A DNA stretch of 64,000 bases from SIRX01 sp965213905 (lineage in GTDB: Bacteria; Actinomycetota; Rubrobacteria; Rubrobacterales; Rubrobacteraceae): positions 744,001 to 808,000 of the forward strand of contig OZ243922.1 in the NCBI GenBank assembly GCA_965213905.1. Reading direction: 5' to 3'. Below, one piece after another: positions 8,470 through 15,969 of the stretch (positions are counted from its first letter, which is position 1; each line of letters starts with the position of its first letter). Below the pieces are notes generated by a model. It searched no databases. It saw only the letters and a program-made list of their open reading frames with translations, and was not told where the DNA came from. A program made the position numbers and the translations under genes.

Positions 8470-8790
8470 TCAACTCGCCTGTTCCAGCTTCTCCGCGATC
8501 CACTGGTTGAGACTCTTGCCTTCTTGGCGGGCACGAACGCACGCCTCTCAGTGGACTTGCGGCGGCAGCCGGACCATCAGCCGTCCCGAAAATGGCCTGT
8601 CCAGTTCTTCGCCACGTTCTTCGCAGAACTCCAGGTAGTCGTATACCGAGTTTCGGAACTCCTTCTCCAGCTCCTTGACGCTCGTGGCCTGGAAGGTGAT
8701 CACATCTCGCAAATCGAGCACCTCACCGTGAAACAATCCCGCTTCATCGTCGAACTCGGCATGTCCTTTGTATCTTTTGTGCTGCAACAT
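8470..8790 (-). pseudogene. HicB-family antitoxin with in-frame TGA
   Basis: The frame gives the usual HicB-type product (GHAEFDDEAGLFHGEV, VITFQATSVKELEKEF, DYLEFCEERGEE, FSGRLMVRLPPQVH). It then hits a TGA at 8548-8550 and continues in the same frame as EACVRARQEGKSLNQWIAEK before a second TGA at 8470. The part beyond the stop is the CopG-like DNA-binding tail (LPP...SLNQWIAE) seen in full-length relatives, where an Arg codon is expected. CGA to TGA is the simplest change. No HicA partner adjoins it. Confidence 0.75.
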
Positions 8791-8820
8791 TTCTCTACTT
8801 CTCCGGTGTACGCCTCTTAT

Positions 8821-9009
8821 TTACTTGACGGGCGGAGCACCCAAGTCTTTGCAAATCTTGTTAGCCAGAATATTACTGATCTCGGTGTGACGAGGAACAG
8901 CGGACCGGCGGTTTTGCTCCGGATTGTGCCACCAGGAATGTTTGCTGTCCTCTCGAAGAAGTTCACAGCCGTGACTACGCAGGTGGCGCAGTAACTGTCG
9001 GCGCTTCAT
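8821..9009 (-). CDS. hicA: HicA family toxin (mRNA interferase)
   Basis: 62 aa, full length for HicA. It has the dsRBD-like fold with the KRRQLLRHLRSHGCELLRE opening and the catalytic His region DSKHSWWHNPE, followed by VPRHTEI and ICKDLG. HicA cleaves mRNA independently of ribosomes and is neutralised by HicB. The start overlaps the upstream hicB stop by 4 nt (ATGA-type), so the pair is translationally coupled. Confidence 0.9.
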   Translation of the reverse strand: MKRRQLLRHLRSHGCELLREDSKHSWWHNPEQNRRSAVPRHTEISNILANKICKDLGAPPVK

Positions 9010-9218
9010 AGAGCAAGGCGTTCTTCCACAAACTGCTCACCGGCAGCGTTACGCGCTTCTTGGCGATTAAACTCGATAGCTTCAGCAAGGACTTCCCGAA
9101 GGCTTGCAAGAAGATCTGCTTTGGTGTGTTCCTGACAGTTAACGCCAGGGATCTCTTCGATCCATCCGATCCACCAGTCACCATCCTGCTTTAGCACAGC
9201 CGTGTATTCTGCATTCAT
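9006..9218 (-). CDS. hicB: HicB family antitoxin
   Basis: From ATG 9218 the product is MNAEYTAVLKQDGDWWIGW, then EEIPGVNCQEHTKADLLASL, the partial RNase-H-like fold of HicB (70 aa). An upstream in-frame ATG at 9260 would add 14 residues derived from the decayed hicB tail, so 9218 is preferred although neither start has a strong ribosome binding site. It is paired with hicA through a 4-nt overlap. It looks intact. Confidence 0.85.
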   Translation of the reverse strand: MNAEYTAVLKQDGDWWIGWIEEIPGVNCQEHTKADLLASLREVLAEAIEFNRQEARNAAGEQFVEERLAL

Positions 9219-9244
9219 GGGCAGAGTGTACGATATTTCCTCTG

Positions 9245-9344
9245 AGCGTGGTTGCTGCAATACCTTCTCCGCGATCCAGTGGTTGAGGCTGTTGCACTCC
9301 GGCTAGGCACACAGGTACATGTCGCGGTGGACTCGCGGCAGCAG
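9245..9344 (-). pseudogene. decayed HicB C-terminal fragment
   Basis: Read leftward, this stretch gives LPRVHRDMYLCA, a stop, then NSLNHWIAEKVLQQ. It matches the tail of the damaged HicB gene at 8470 (LPPQVH...SLNQWIAEKLEQ). Only the last ~30 codons are recognisable, and an in-frame TAG interrupts them. It is a remnant of a second copy or of a relative. Confidence 0.6.
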
Positions 9345-9357
9345 CCCTCCGGACAAT

Positions 9358-9765
9358 CTACGCCGGCCAGTTCTCCACCGTGAGTCCCGGCACCCGCTCG
9401 AACTCCCGCACGTTTGCGGTGACCATAGAGAGCCCGTGCGACAGACAGGCCGCCGCAAGCCAAAGGTCATGCGGGCCTATGATCCGGCCGGTCGCAGCAA
9501 GCTCGGCCCACAGCCTCGCGTGGGCGCGGGCGGTGGTGAGGTCCACGTCCAGCAGGGGAAATCGCCCCAGCACCGCTTCTACCCACGCGGACCTCCTGGT
9601 CCTTGTAGGCGCGTCCTGTGCCCGGTGGACGCCGTGCAGTAGCTCGCTGGCGGTTACTACCGAGAGGAAGAACTCTTCGTCTCCGCGGCCTCGCAAATGT
9701 GGTTCCAGGTCGAGACATCCGCGCTCGTGCTCGATGAGCACGCTGGTATCGATCAGGACGCCCAA
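9358..9765 (-). CDS. vapC: VapC-like PIN-domain toxin
   Basis: 135 aa PIN domain with all acidic sites in place: GVLIDTSVLIEHE, TASELLHGVH, IIGPHDLWLAA and the late VTANVREFERVPGL. VapC toxins are site-specific RNases that cut tRNA or rRNA. It overlaps the upstream antitoxin gene by 13 nt. The protein is complete, ending LTVENWPA. Confidence 0.9.
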   Translation of the reverse strand: MGVLIDTSVLIEHERGCLDLEPHLRGRGDEEFFLSVVTASELLHGVHRAQDAPTRTRRSAWVEAVLGRFPLLDVDLTTARAHARLWAELAATGRIIGPHDLWLAAACLSHGLSMVTANVREFERVPGLTVENWPA

Positions 9766-10034
9766 GGGTCCCGTAGCGGTACGTCGCCCAACTCCCCCCG
9801 GGCACGTTTCAGGTCTCCGGCCAATTCCGTCGCCTCTTCTTCCGAAAGCCGAGGCAAAGCATCCAACATCCCCGGTAGCTCTTCCAGACGTTTGCCTACG
9901 GGGACCGGGTGCAACTCCGCAACTGGCTTTTTTCCACGCATCAAAACGAAACTCTCTCCGCCAAAAGCAACCCGGTTGACGTACTCGGCGAAGTTCCGGG
10001 CCACCTCGGTAACTGTTGTCTTTACGTCTGTCAA
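9753..10034 (-). CDS. Phd/YefM-type antitoxin
   Basis: 93 aa. The N-terminus (TVTEVARNFAEYVNRVAFGG, then FVLMRGKKPVAELHPV) is the Phd/YefM DNA-binding fold, and the acidic helical C-terminus would wrap the toxin. It is immediately upstream of the VapC-like gene with a 13-nt overlap, making an intact Phd-VapC module, probably autoregulated. It begins 16 nt after the stop of the damaged DUF5615 gene. Confidence 0.85.
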   Translation of the reverse strand: MTDVKTTVTEVARNFAEYVNRVAFGGESFVLMRGKKPVAELHPVPVGKRLEELPGMLDALPRLSEEEATELAGDLKRARGELGDVPLRDPWAS

Positions 10035-10049
10035 ATCCTTATCAAATTA

Positions 10050-10406
10050 TCAGATTTCGGTGCGCGTCTCTACCCTGCGTTCTCTCCTACCAACTACGAC
10101 CAACTCTCCGGGCTGTACTCTGCCCAGTGCTCGTCCAACCTCTGGCATTAGCGGTTCCACGTCCTTTCGACGGTTGCTTTTCGCGGTAATCAGCACAATC
10201 CTGAGGTCGAAATTACGTAGGTTCTGCTAGTGCTCCAGATTCCGGTCCATCGTTACGAACACATCGAATTCCTGCTCTGCGAGACACAGTAGTTCGCCGT
10301 TCTTCTTCCCGCTCCAACCGCGTTCGATCACGGTCAGAACTTCTATCTGGGTTTCAAATGCTTTCTTTAGTCGCCGGTCCAGGTTCTCGTCAAGCAGTAC
10401 GCGCAT
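10050..10406 (-). pseudogene. DUF5615 PIN-like toxin with in-frame TAG
   Basis: From ATG 10406 the frame encodes MRVLLDENLDRRLKKAF, VLTVIERGWSGKKNGELL and FDVFVTMDRNLEH, then a TAG at codon 60 (10227-10229). It continues in frame with QNLRNFDLRIVLITAKSN and PGELVVVG to a TGA at 10050. Both halves match DUF5615 proteins of about 110-118 aa, where a Gln codon would sit at the stop (CAG to TAG). It overlaps the upstream DUF433 gene by 17 nt as intact pairs do. Confidence 0.8.
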
Positions 10407-10617
10407 CGCCCTCTGCCAGGGCGGACTTCAATGCGATCTGCAAGAATGACTCTGCTTGCTCGCGGCTCACGTTAGGAAAACCTTCCAAAAAGTCGTCGAG
10501 ACTTTCGCCCCCGGTGAGATAGTCGACGAGGGTCTGGACCGGAACGCGGGTACCGGCGAACACCGGTGTACCCCCCAAGATTTCAGGGTCTCTGTTTATT
10601 ACTCGTTCTCTCTGCAT
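10390..10617 (-). CDS. DUF433 antitoxin-like protein
   Basis: 75 aa from ATG 10617, chosen because a GAGG lies 9 nt upstream; an ATG 9 nt earlier would leave no room for it. The signature VINRDPEILGGTPVFAGTRV, then LVDYLTGGESLDDFLEGFP, is classic DUF433. It precedes the broken DUF5615 toxin and overlaps it by 17 nt. Confidence 0.85.
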   Translation of the reverse strand: MQRERVINRDPEILGGTPVFAGTRVPVQTLVDYLTGGESLDDFLEGFPNVSREQAESFLQIALKSALAEGDARTA

Positions 10618-10699
10618 AGCTATCATCCTCGAAAGCTGCAGCTTCTAGTATCTCTTCAATGATACCGCATCGCTTTCCAGCTACGCTTAAAGGAAGCTA

Positions 10700-11008
10700 T
10701 CAAAAGCTGGAAGAGGTACGCTGCGAAAGCCAACGTTTGAGCGAACGCTGGCCTTCGCCGGATGCTCGTCCCGCTAGCAAGTTCTTCACGCTGATGTCTT
10801 CGTCCAACTCGGGCCAGTGGATTCCGGTGCCGCCACCGATCAGGCGCCAGTGAGAGCGTTCTTCAGGCGTGCCGTGCATAAGCCGCGGATACCAAGCGAG
10901 CGGTACGGAGATCGAACGCCCATCTGACAGTTCGACTGCGAGCGCGTCGCCGGTCAACGTCACGTCCTCTGCGCGTACAACGGGAATTTCAGTCGTTGAA
11001 GAACTCAT
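10700..11008 (-). CDS. DUF2442 domain protein
   Basis: 102 aa. The core AEDVTLTGDALAVELSDGRS, then ISVPLAWYPRLMHGTPEER and GTGIHWPELDEDISV, is the DUF2442 pattern (GR-x-I-xVPL-xWxPRL and IHWPxLDEDI). It typically follows DUF4160, as here, and the two genes overlap by 20 nt. The pair is widely suspected to be a toxin-antitoxin module but the activity is not established. The C-terminus ends KRWLSQRTSSSF. Confidence 0.85.
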   Translation of the reverse strand: MSSSTTEIPVVRAEDVTLTGDALAVELSDGRSISVPLAWYPRLMHGTPEERSHWRLIGGGTGIHWPELDEDISVKNLLAGRASGEGQRSLKRWLSQRTSSSF

Positions 11009-11225
11009 TCCAACTCCTTAACAGTTCCTCTTTATGTTCATCTACTAGCCTCTGCATGCGCCCGATCTCGGCACTTCTGAATCCGCCGCTACTTGCGAGC
11101 CTGACCGGGTCCAACCAGAACTTGGCTACGCTGGCATCCCGCTCGACGTGTATGTGAGCCGGCTCCTCACGGTCACCTGCGTAGAAAAAGCAACGGTAGG
11201 GGCCGGTTCGCAGTACAGTTGGCAT
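10989..11225 (-). CDS. DUF4160 domain protein
   Basis: 78 aa with the DUF4160 pattern: GPYRCFFYAGDREEPAHIHV, then AKFWLDPVRLASSGGF and HKEELLRSWNEFF. The conserved HIHV and the late helix RxWNE are visible. It is upstream of DUF2442 in the same operon. The biochemical role is unknown; a toxin-antitoxin partnership is suspected from genomic pairing only. Confidence 0.85.
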   Translation of the reverse strand: MPTVLRTGPYRCFFYAGDREEPAHIHVERDASVAKFWLDPVRLASSGGFRSAEIGRMQRLVDEHKEELLRSWNEFFND

Positions 11226-11299
11226 AGCCTATGGGGGATTCTACCAACGTCTGCTCCCGGCACCCACTGGACTTTCTGCGAGCTAACGGTTGGCGCCGT

Positions 11300-13357
11300 T
11301 TACCACGTAGCTTTTGCGTTGAGGCGGACGAATTCTACGTGTTGCTCGTACTGGTCCAGGACGTCGTCTATTAGCTGGCTGTGGGTGAAGCCCATTACGT
11401 CGTAGCCCTGGCCGCCTTCTAGCAGGTGTACGCCGAGCCGGTAGTAGAAGTCGCCTTCGCGCATGGAGCTGTCGCCGTATACCGGCATCCGGGCTTCTTG
11501 TGGTTCGATGCGGTACTGGAACGGGGATTCGTCGTCTACGTCGGCCACGAGTTCTACGTAATCGTAACCTGCGTCGCTCTTGCCTTCCTGTACCTCCGTC
11601 TCTATGCCGTGTTCGCGGAGCTCTTCGGCTACCTCTGTTAGGGCCGGCAGCGCGGTTTCGGAGAGGAATTCGGTGGTTTTTTCGTAGCTCGGGAAGCTCA
11701 TGCTGCGGCTTAGGCGCTGTCGCCAGCTCAGCTCGGCCGACCGGTCGCCGTTGGTGCCGACGCTGCGTCCGGAGAGGCGCGCGGGCATGCTGTAGCGGCG
11801 GCTGTCTTCGCGGTAGGCTTCCACGCGCAAGGCTTTGTAGAGTCCGAACATGATCAGGATCATCACGAACCCGAACGGCAGGCCCATGATGATGGTGGCG
11901 TTCTGCAGCGCCGTTATGCCACCGACTAAGAGCATCGCTATCGTGAGAAGGCCGGTGGTGACGGCCCAGAAGATGCGGACCGGGTTCGAGGCGTCGTCCC
12001 GCGGCGTCTTGCGGTACGAGGTGAGGTTACCCATCACCAGCGCGCCGGAGTCGGCGGAGGTTATGTAGAAGAGCAGGCCGCAAACTATGGCGACGAACGC
12101 GACGACCGGGAACAGGGGAAATTCTTGGAGCAGGGTGTAGAAGCCTTGTTCTGGAGTGTTCATCGCCGCCTCGCCGAATTGGGCGTTGCCGTTTCTTACG
12201 AGCTGTATTGCGCTGTTGCCGAAGATAGAGACCCACATCAACACGTACAGAAACGGAATCGTCATCGTCCCGGCGACGAACTGCCGGATGGTGCGACCGC
12301 GGGAGATCCTCGCCAGGAACAACCCGACGAAGGAGGCCCAGGCGATCCACCACGCCCAGAAAAACAGCGTCCAGAAACTTAGCCACTCCGTCGGCCGGTC
12401 AAAGGCGAACGTCTGCATCGTGAGGCTCGCGAAGTTGCTCACGTAGTCCCCGATGTTCAGCACGAAGGCGTTGAGCAAGAAGATGGTCGGGCCGGTGACC
12501 AGCACGAAACCGGCCAGCCCGACCGTCAGCCAGACGTTAAGCTCCGAGAGCCGCCGGATGCCGCGCGAAACCCCGGTTACCGCCGAGATCGTCGCGACGA
12601 CGACGGCCAGCACGACGAGCCCGACTTGGGCGGGCGTGCCTTCGGGGATGCCGAAGAGCTGCGCCAGCCCGGAGTTCAAAAAGACCACCCCGATGCCGAG
12701 CGAGGTCGCGATGCCGAAGATCGTACCGAGCACGGCGGCCAAGTCTATGCCGTGACCCAGCCCACCGAAGATACGGTTGCCGAAGATGGGATACAACGGC
12801 GACCGGATGCTCAAGGGCAGGTTCATCCGGTATGCGAAGTACGCCAGGGATATACCCATTAGCGCGTACATCCCCCAGCCGGTGATGCCGTAGTGGAAGA
12901 GCGTCCACACGGTCGCCTCCCGGGCGGCGTCCAGCGTCTCGCCCTGGCCGGTTGGCGGGGCGAGGTACTGGGTAACGGGTTCTGCGACCGCGAAGAACAT
13001 AATGTCCGTGCCGATGCCGGCGGCAAAGAGCATCGCCGCCCAAGAGAACGTGCTGAACTCCGGTTCGGAGTGCTCCGGCCCCAGCTTTATCTTGCCGTAC
13101 CGGGAGAGGGCGAGAAATAGGATAAAAACCAGGAAAGCCGTCGCTATGAGGATGTAGAACCAGCCGAACCAGTTCGCGATCACCCCGACCAACACCCCGA
13201 GGGCGCCGGCGGCCCCCTCCGAATCAATGATCGCCCACAGCGCAATCGCCAGGATAGCCGCCGACGAACCGTAGAAGACGACCGGGTTGATCCGGGTCCG
13301 CGCCTCCATATTTTCTTCTGCGGGCTGCTGCTCCTCGGATGACCTGGTATCGCTCAT
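11300..13357 (-). CDS. BCCT family osmolyte transporter (BetT-like)
   Basis: 685 aa from ATG 13357, which has a GGAACGGAG upstream; the longer open frame to 13405 lacks support. Twelve membrane segments and the BCCT landmarks are present: GIGTDIMFFAVAEPV, GITGWGMYALMGISLAYF and the Trp-rich FFWAWWIAWASFVGLFLARI core. A long cytoplasmic tail (about residues 535-685) is BetT-like and in the family can sense osmolarity. BCCT proteins import betaine, choline or carnitine with Na+ or H+. An unusual 185-bp structured leader precedes it. Confidence 0.9.
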   Translation of the reverse strand: MSDTRSSEEQQPAEENMEARTRINPVVFYGSSAAILAIALWAIIDSEGAAGALGVLVGVIANWFGWFYILIATAFLVFILFLALSRYGKIKLGPEHSEPEFSTFSWAAMLFAAGIGTDIMFFAVAEPVTQYLAPPTGQGETLDAAREATVWTLFHYGITGWGMYALMGISLAYFAYRMNLPLSIRSPLYPIFGNRIFGGLGHGIDLAAVLGTIFGIATSLGIGVVFLNSGLAQLFGIPEGTPAQVGLVVLAVVVATISAVTGVSRGIRRLSELNVWLTVGLAGFVLVTGPTIFLLNAFVLNIGDYVSNFASLTMQTFAFDRPTEWLSFWTLFFWAWWIAWASFVGLFLARISRGRTIRQFVAGTMTIPFLYVLMWVSIFGNSAIQLVRNGNAQFGEAAMNTPEQGFYTLLQEFPLFPVVAFVAIVCGLLFYITSADSGALVMGNLTSYRKTPRDDASNPVRIFWAVTTGLLTIAMLLVGGITALQNATIIMGLPFGFVMILIMFGLYKALRVEAYREDSRRYSMPARLSGRSVGTNGDRSAELSWRQRLSRSMSFPSYEKTTEFLSETALPALTEVAEELREHGIETEVQEGKSDAGYDYVELVADVDDESPFQYRIEPQEARMPVYGDSSMREGDFYYRLGVHLLEGGQGYDVMGFTHSQLIDDVLDQYEQHVEFVRLNAKATW

Positions 13358-13542
13358 GAGAATGCTCCGTTCCCTATCAGGTTGCGCGGGCCACCGGGCG
13401 GCCACACTGGGCTCTCATCAAGATTCCGGTAGTAAAGCACATTCGTCGGCCAGAAGCACTTTGTCCGGCTCCCCGACAAGCATTTTTGCCGGCGCGGAGA
13501 TGCTTTTATTGGCAAGCGCCGTGGTGGACGCCGTGGCGAACG
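13358..13542 (-). other. structured leader upstream of BCCT gene
   Basis: No convincing gene is present. On the minus strand the stretch carries three short repeats of the kind AATGCTT, AAGTGCTT, AATGTGCTT between 13435 and 13510. Alternative pairings are possible (CCGGC/GCCGG, CTTGTC/GACAAAG, GTCGG/CCGAC). It looks like a 5' leader with mutually exclusive stems. I could not match it to a known riboswitch class. Confidence 0.3.
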
Positions 13543-13995
13543 CTAGCTGCGAAACAACCTTATCCAGGCGGGAAACGAGGTGCATACGAGGGCGAGGGCC
13601 AACATCCCGACGAGCGTTTTTCGGTTGCGTCGCCAGGAAAAAAGACTCCAGGAGAGCACTATCCACACGAGCATGTTCCCCGAAGCTATAGCATAGACCC
13701 AGTTAGAGAATTTGTGCTGGTCACCGAAAAATCCCATCTCCGGGATTTTGGGATAGTGGGTGTTTTTGTCCATGCGGGAGCGCAGCAGTACCACCGGCAG
13801 GACGTTCGCGGAGATCACACCCCCCGCCCACACCGGCAGCACCATTGGTCCTTCGCGGCGCCCCCGGAGCAGATACGTCATCGAGATGGTGAGCAGGATG
13901 TTGCCGGTAGCACCCGCGTAAACGGGCAGTGGAAAGCGTCCCATGTCTCGCAGGTCGTCCATTTCGTTCAGGCGTTTGGATGAAAGTTTGAACAT
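13543..13995 (-). CDS. small four-helix membrane protein
   Basis: 150 aa from ATG 13995; the frame is open to 14043 but that part lacks a membrane or domain signal. Four hydrophobic helices are seen (VYAGATGNILLTISMTYLL, VWAGGVISANVLPVVLL, VYAIASGNMLVWIVLSWSLF, LVGMLALALVCTSF). The first three share a loose repeat of the form V-Y/W-A-x-x-x-G/S-N-x-L. I do not recognise the family. The gene is 185 bp upstream of the BCCT gene on the same strand. Confidence 0.5.
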   Translation of the reverse strand: MFKLSSKRLNEMDDLRDMGRFPLPVYAGATGNILLTISMTYLLRGRREGPMVLPVWAGGVISANVLPVVLLRSRMDKNTHYPKIPEMGFFGDQHKFSNWVYAIASGNMLVWIVLSWSLFSWRRNRKTLVGMLALALVCTSFPAWIRLFRS

Positions 13996-14049
13996 GGGTC
14001 CAGTGTACACGGAACGGCCCCGGCAAGCACTGGTGCGGACCAAAGAAAT

Positions 14050-14087
14050 GAAAGAAATAGCAGGGCTCTGTCTATGTAGAGCCCTGC
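14050..14087 (-). terminator. terminator of aldo/keto reductase gene
   Basis: A perfect 10-bp stem GCAGGGCTCT/AGAGCCCTGC with an 8-nt loop lies 30 nt past the gene's stop. On the minus strand it is followed by a U-rich tract (TATTTCTTTC). Confidence 0.8.
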
Positions 14088-14116
14088 CGGGTAGCTTCTA
14101 TAGCTTTGAAACTTGT

Positions 14117-14965
14117 TTAGCCGGGGATGTAGTCGAACTTGTCCGGGTGCGGGCCGATGCGGCCGTCTTCACCGTTATCCAAAGCGGTGATAGCGTCCAT
14201 GTCGCCGGGCTCCAACTCGAAGTCGAAGAGGTCGAAGTTCTCCTCTATACGCTCGGGTGTTACCGACTTAGGGAATATGATGTCGCCGCGCTGAACGTGC
14301 CACCGCAGTACGACCTGCGCCACCGTTTTGCCGACCTTCTCGGTGATCTGGTTGATGGTATCGTCGTCCAGCACGTTGCCCTGGGCTATCGGGGACCAGG
14401 CTTCCGTGGCGATGCCGTGTTCTTGATCGTAGGCTCGCACATCGTCGTTGGTGAAGTAAGGATGGACCTCGATCTGGTTGATCGCCGGCACCGTGTCGGT
14501 CTCTTGGGCGAGTTGATCCAGGTGCGCGGGCTGGAAGTTCGACACCCCGATGGAACGGGAGCGGCCGTCTTTTTTGAACTCTTCCATCGTCTGCCAGGTA
14601 GAGACGAAGTCGCCGTCGTAGCGCGTGGGCAAGGGCCAATGGATAAGGAAGAGGTCCACGTAGTCGAAGCCAAGCTCTGAGAGCGTCTTATCAAACGACT
14701 CCCGGGCGTCCTCCGGCTCGTGAAAGCTGTTGTTTAGCTTGCTGGTAACGTAGATATCGCCCCGGTCTACACCGGAGGCGCGTATACCTTCTCCAACTTC
14801 TTTCTCGTTACCGTACATCTGGGCGGTGTCGATGTGCCGATAGCCGATCTCGATAGCCTTGCTCACGGCCTCGGCAGTGTCTCCCGGCTCGATCTGAAAC
14901 GTCCCGAAACCGAGTTGCGGGATATTATTGCCGTCGTTTAACTCAATGTTGGGTACTGAACTCAA
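14117..14965 (-). CDS. aldo/keto reductase (2,5-diketo-D-gluconate reductase type)
   Basis: 282 aa (alpha/beta)8 barrel. The catalytic tetrad is visible: Asp in IDTAQMYGNE, Tyr in the same motif, Lys in YVTSKL and His in LFLIHWPLP. The C-terminal IIFPKSVTPERIEENF is the NADPH-binding region typical of AKR family 3/5 enzymes. They reduce small aldehydes and ketones; the native substrate cannot be read. It is monocistronic with its own terminator. Confidence 0.92.
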   Translation of the reverse strand: MSSVPNIELNDGNNIPQLGFGTFQIEPGDTAEAVSKAIEIGYRHIDTAQMYGNEKEVGEGIRASGVDRGDIYVTSKLNNSFHEPEDARESFDKTLSELGFDYVDLFLIHWPLPTRYDGDFVSTWQTMEEFKKDGRSRSIGVSNFQPAHLDQLAQETDTVPAINQIEVHPYFTNDDVRAYDQEHGIATEAWSPIAQGNVLDDDTINQITEKVGKTVAQVVLRWHVQRGDIIFPKSVTPERIEENFDLFDFELEPGDMDAITALDNGEDGRIGPHPDKFDYIPG

Positions 14966-15107
14966 AGTTTTCAGCTCCTTTGTCTAGCGTGATTTCCTGC
15001 CGTACAAGAACTGGATAATACCCCGGCAGGACTTTCGTAAAACTGCCGCATACACGACGCGCGTACCATTTTATTGCTCAGTCAAACAGGTACTGCTTCG
15101 AAAATCC

Positions 15108-15946
15108 TTAACAACGTTCTAGATCTCCATGATAATCTGTTTCGGCAAAATCAGGAAGACTACTTGGTCGGCTATCTACATATGTCGCAAGTTTCTTAAG
15201 CCGTTGATAAATGGCTTCGTCACGAGCATAATCAGAACCAAGCTCCTGCGCACCTCGTAACCATTTCAAGAGTATTTTGTCTCCAACTGTCTCGGCTATA
15301 CGTTGAGCAATTGGAGAGAGAAAGTCGAACGCCGCTGATACGAAGCTCGCGTCCACATTCGCTACTTTCTCCGAAAGCATACTAGTTCCAATCCGGGATG
15401 CGTCGTGATGTATCACGAATCCTGCATTGTGTGCTACAGAATGTCTTAAGATCCAAAGACGTTCCAGGTTGCGCTGCTCACCGAGTTGAATGGCCTGATG
15501 TTCGAAAAGCTCACCGTATCTCCTATTTACTGTCTCTGGAGTATGCCAACCCATGGTTGGATGGATGAGTATAGATCCCGGAGTTGTAGCCACTGTGCGG
15601 GAGGCCAAGACACGCCCTGCATCTACTTCAATCCATTTAGCTTTCCCAATCACTTCATCGTAGAGATCAGTCGCATCAATGACCTTGGCAATGAAGTCTT
15701 TGAGCAGGTATTCAAAGGAAGCCATTAACTGTCCAAACAGCGCCAGATGGACCTTGTGACGATGCTTCGCTGCGACTCCGCCGCGCGCTTGCTCAATTAG
15801 CCGGTCGTCACCGAAATATTGAGCGGCCAGTACTAGCGACCGACCTTGAGAAAAGAAAAAGAGGCTGGACTCTCTTTCCGCTTCTCCTCGTCACGAAGAC
15901 TTTCTGCGGTATCTCTTGTCCAACTGTCAGGAATTGGGAATGTCAT
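15108..15946 (-). pseudogene. HEPN-domain protein gene with probable frameshift
   Basis: The main open frame (205 aa from ATG 15725) has an HEPN-type RNase motif, ILRHSVAHNAGF (R-X4-H). The same frame stays open upstream of that ATG and encodes plausible protein (YFGDDRLIEQ, KHRHKVHLALFGQL, leading into SFEYLLKDFIAKVID), but it has no start codon there. A second frame starts at ATG 15946 (MTFPIPDSWTRDTAESLRDE) and ends at 15833. The frames meet at a run A4GA5 (15851-15860), where loss of one base would explain the break. It may instead be a real 205-aa protein from 15725. Confidence 0.55.
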
Positions 15947-15969
15947 TTTGTATAACCCGCCTCGTTGTT

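Noticed and set aside
13358..13542. c-di-AMP (ydaO) riboswitch before the BCCT gene
   Set aside because: The location would be apt, but I could not find the class consensus, so it is only reported as a structured leader.
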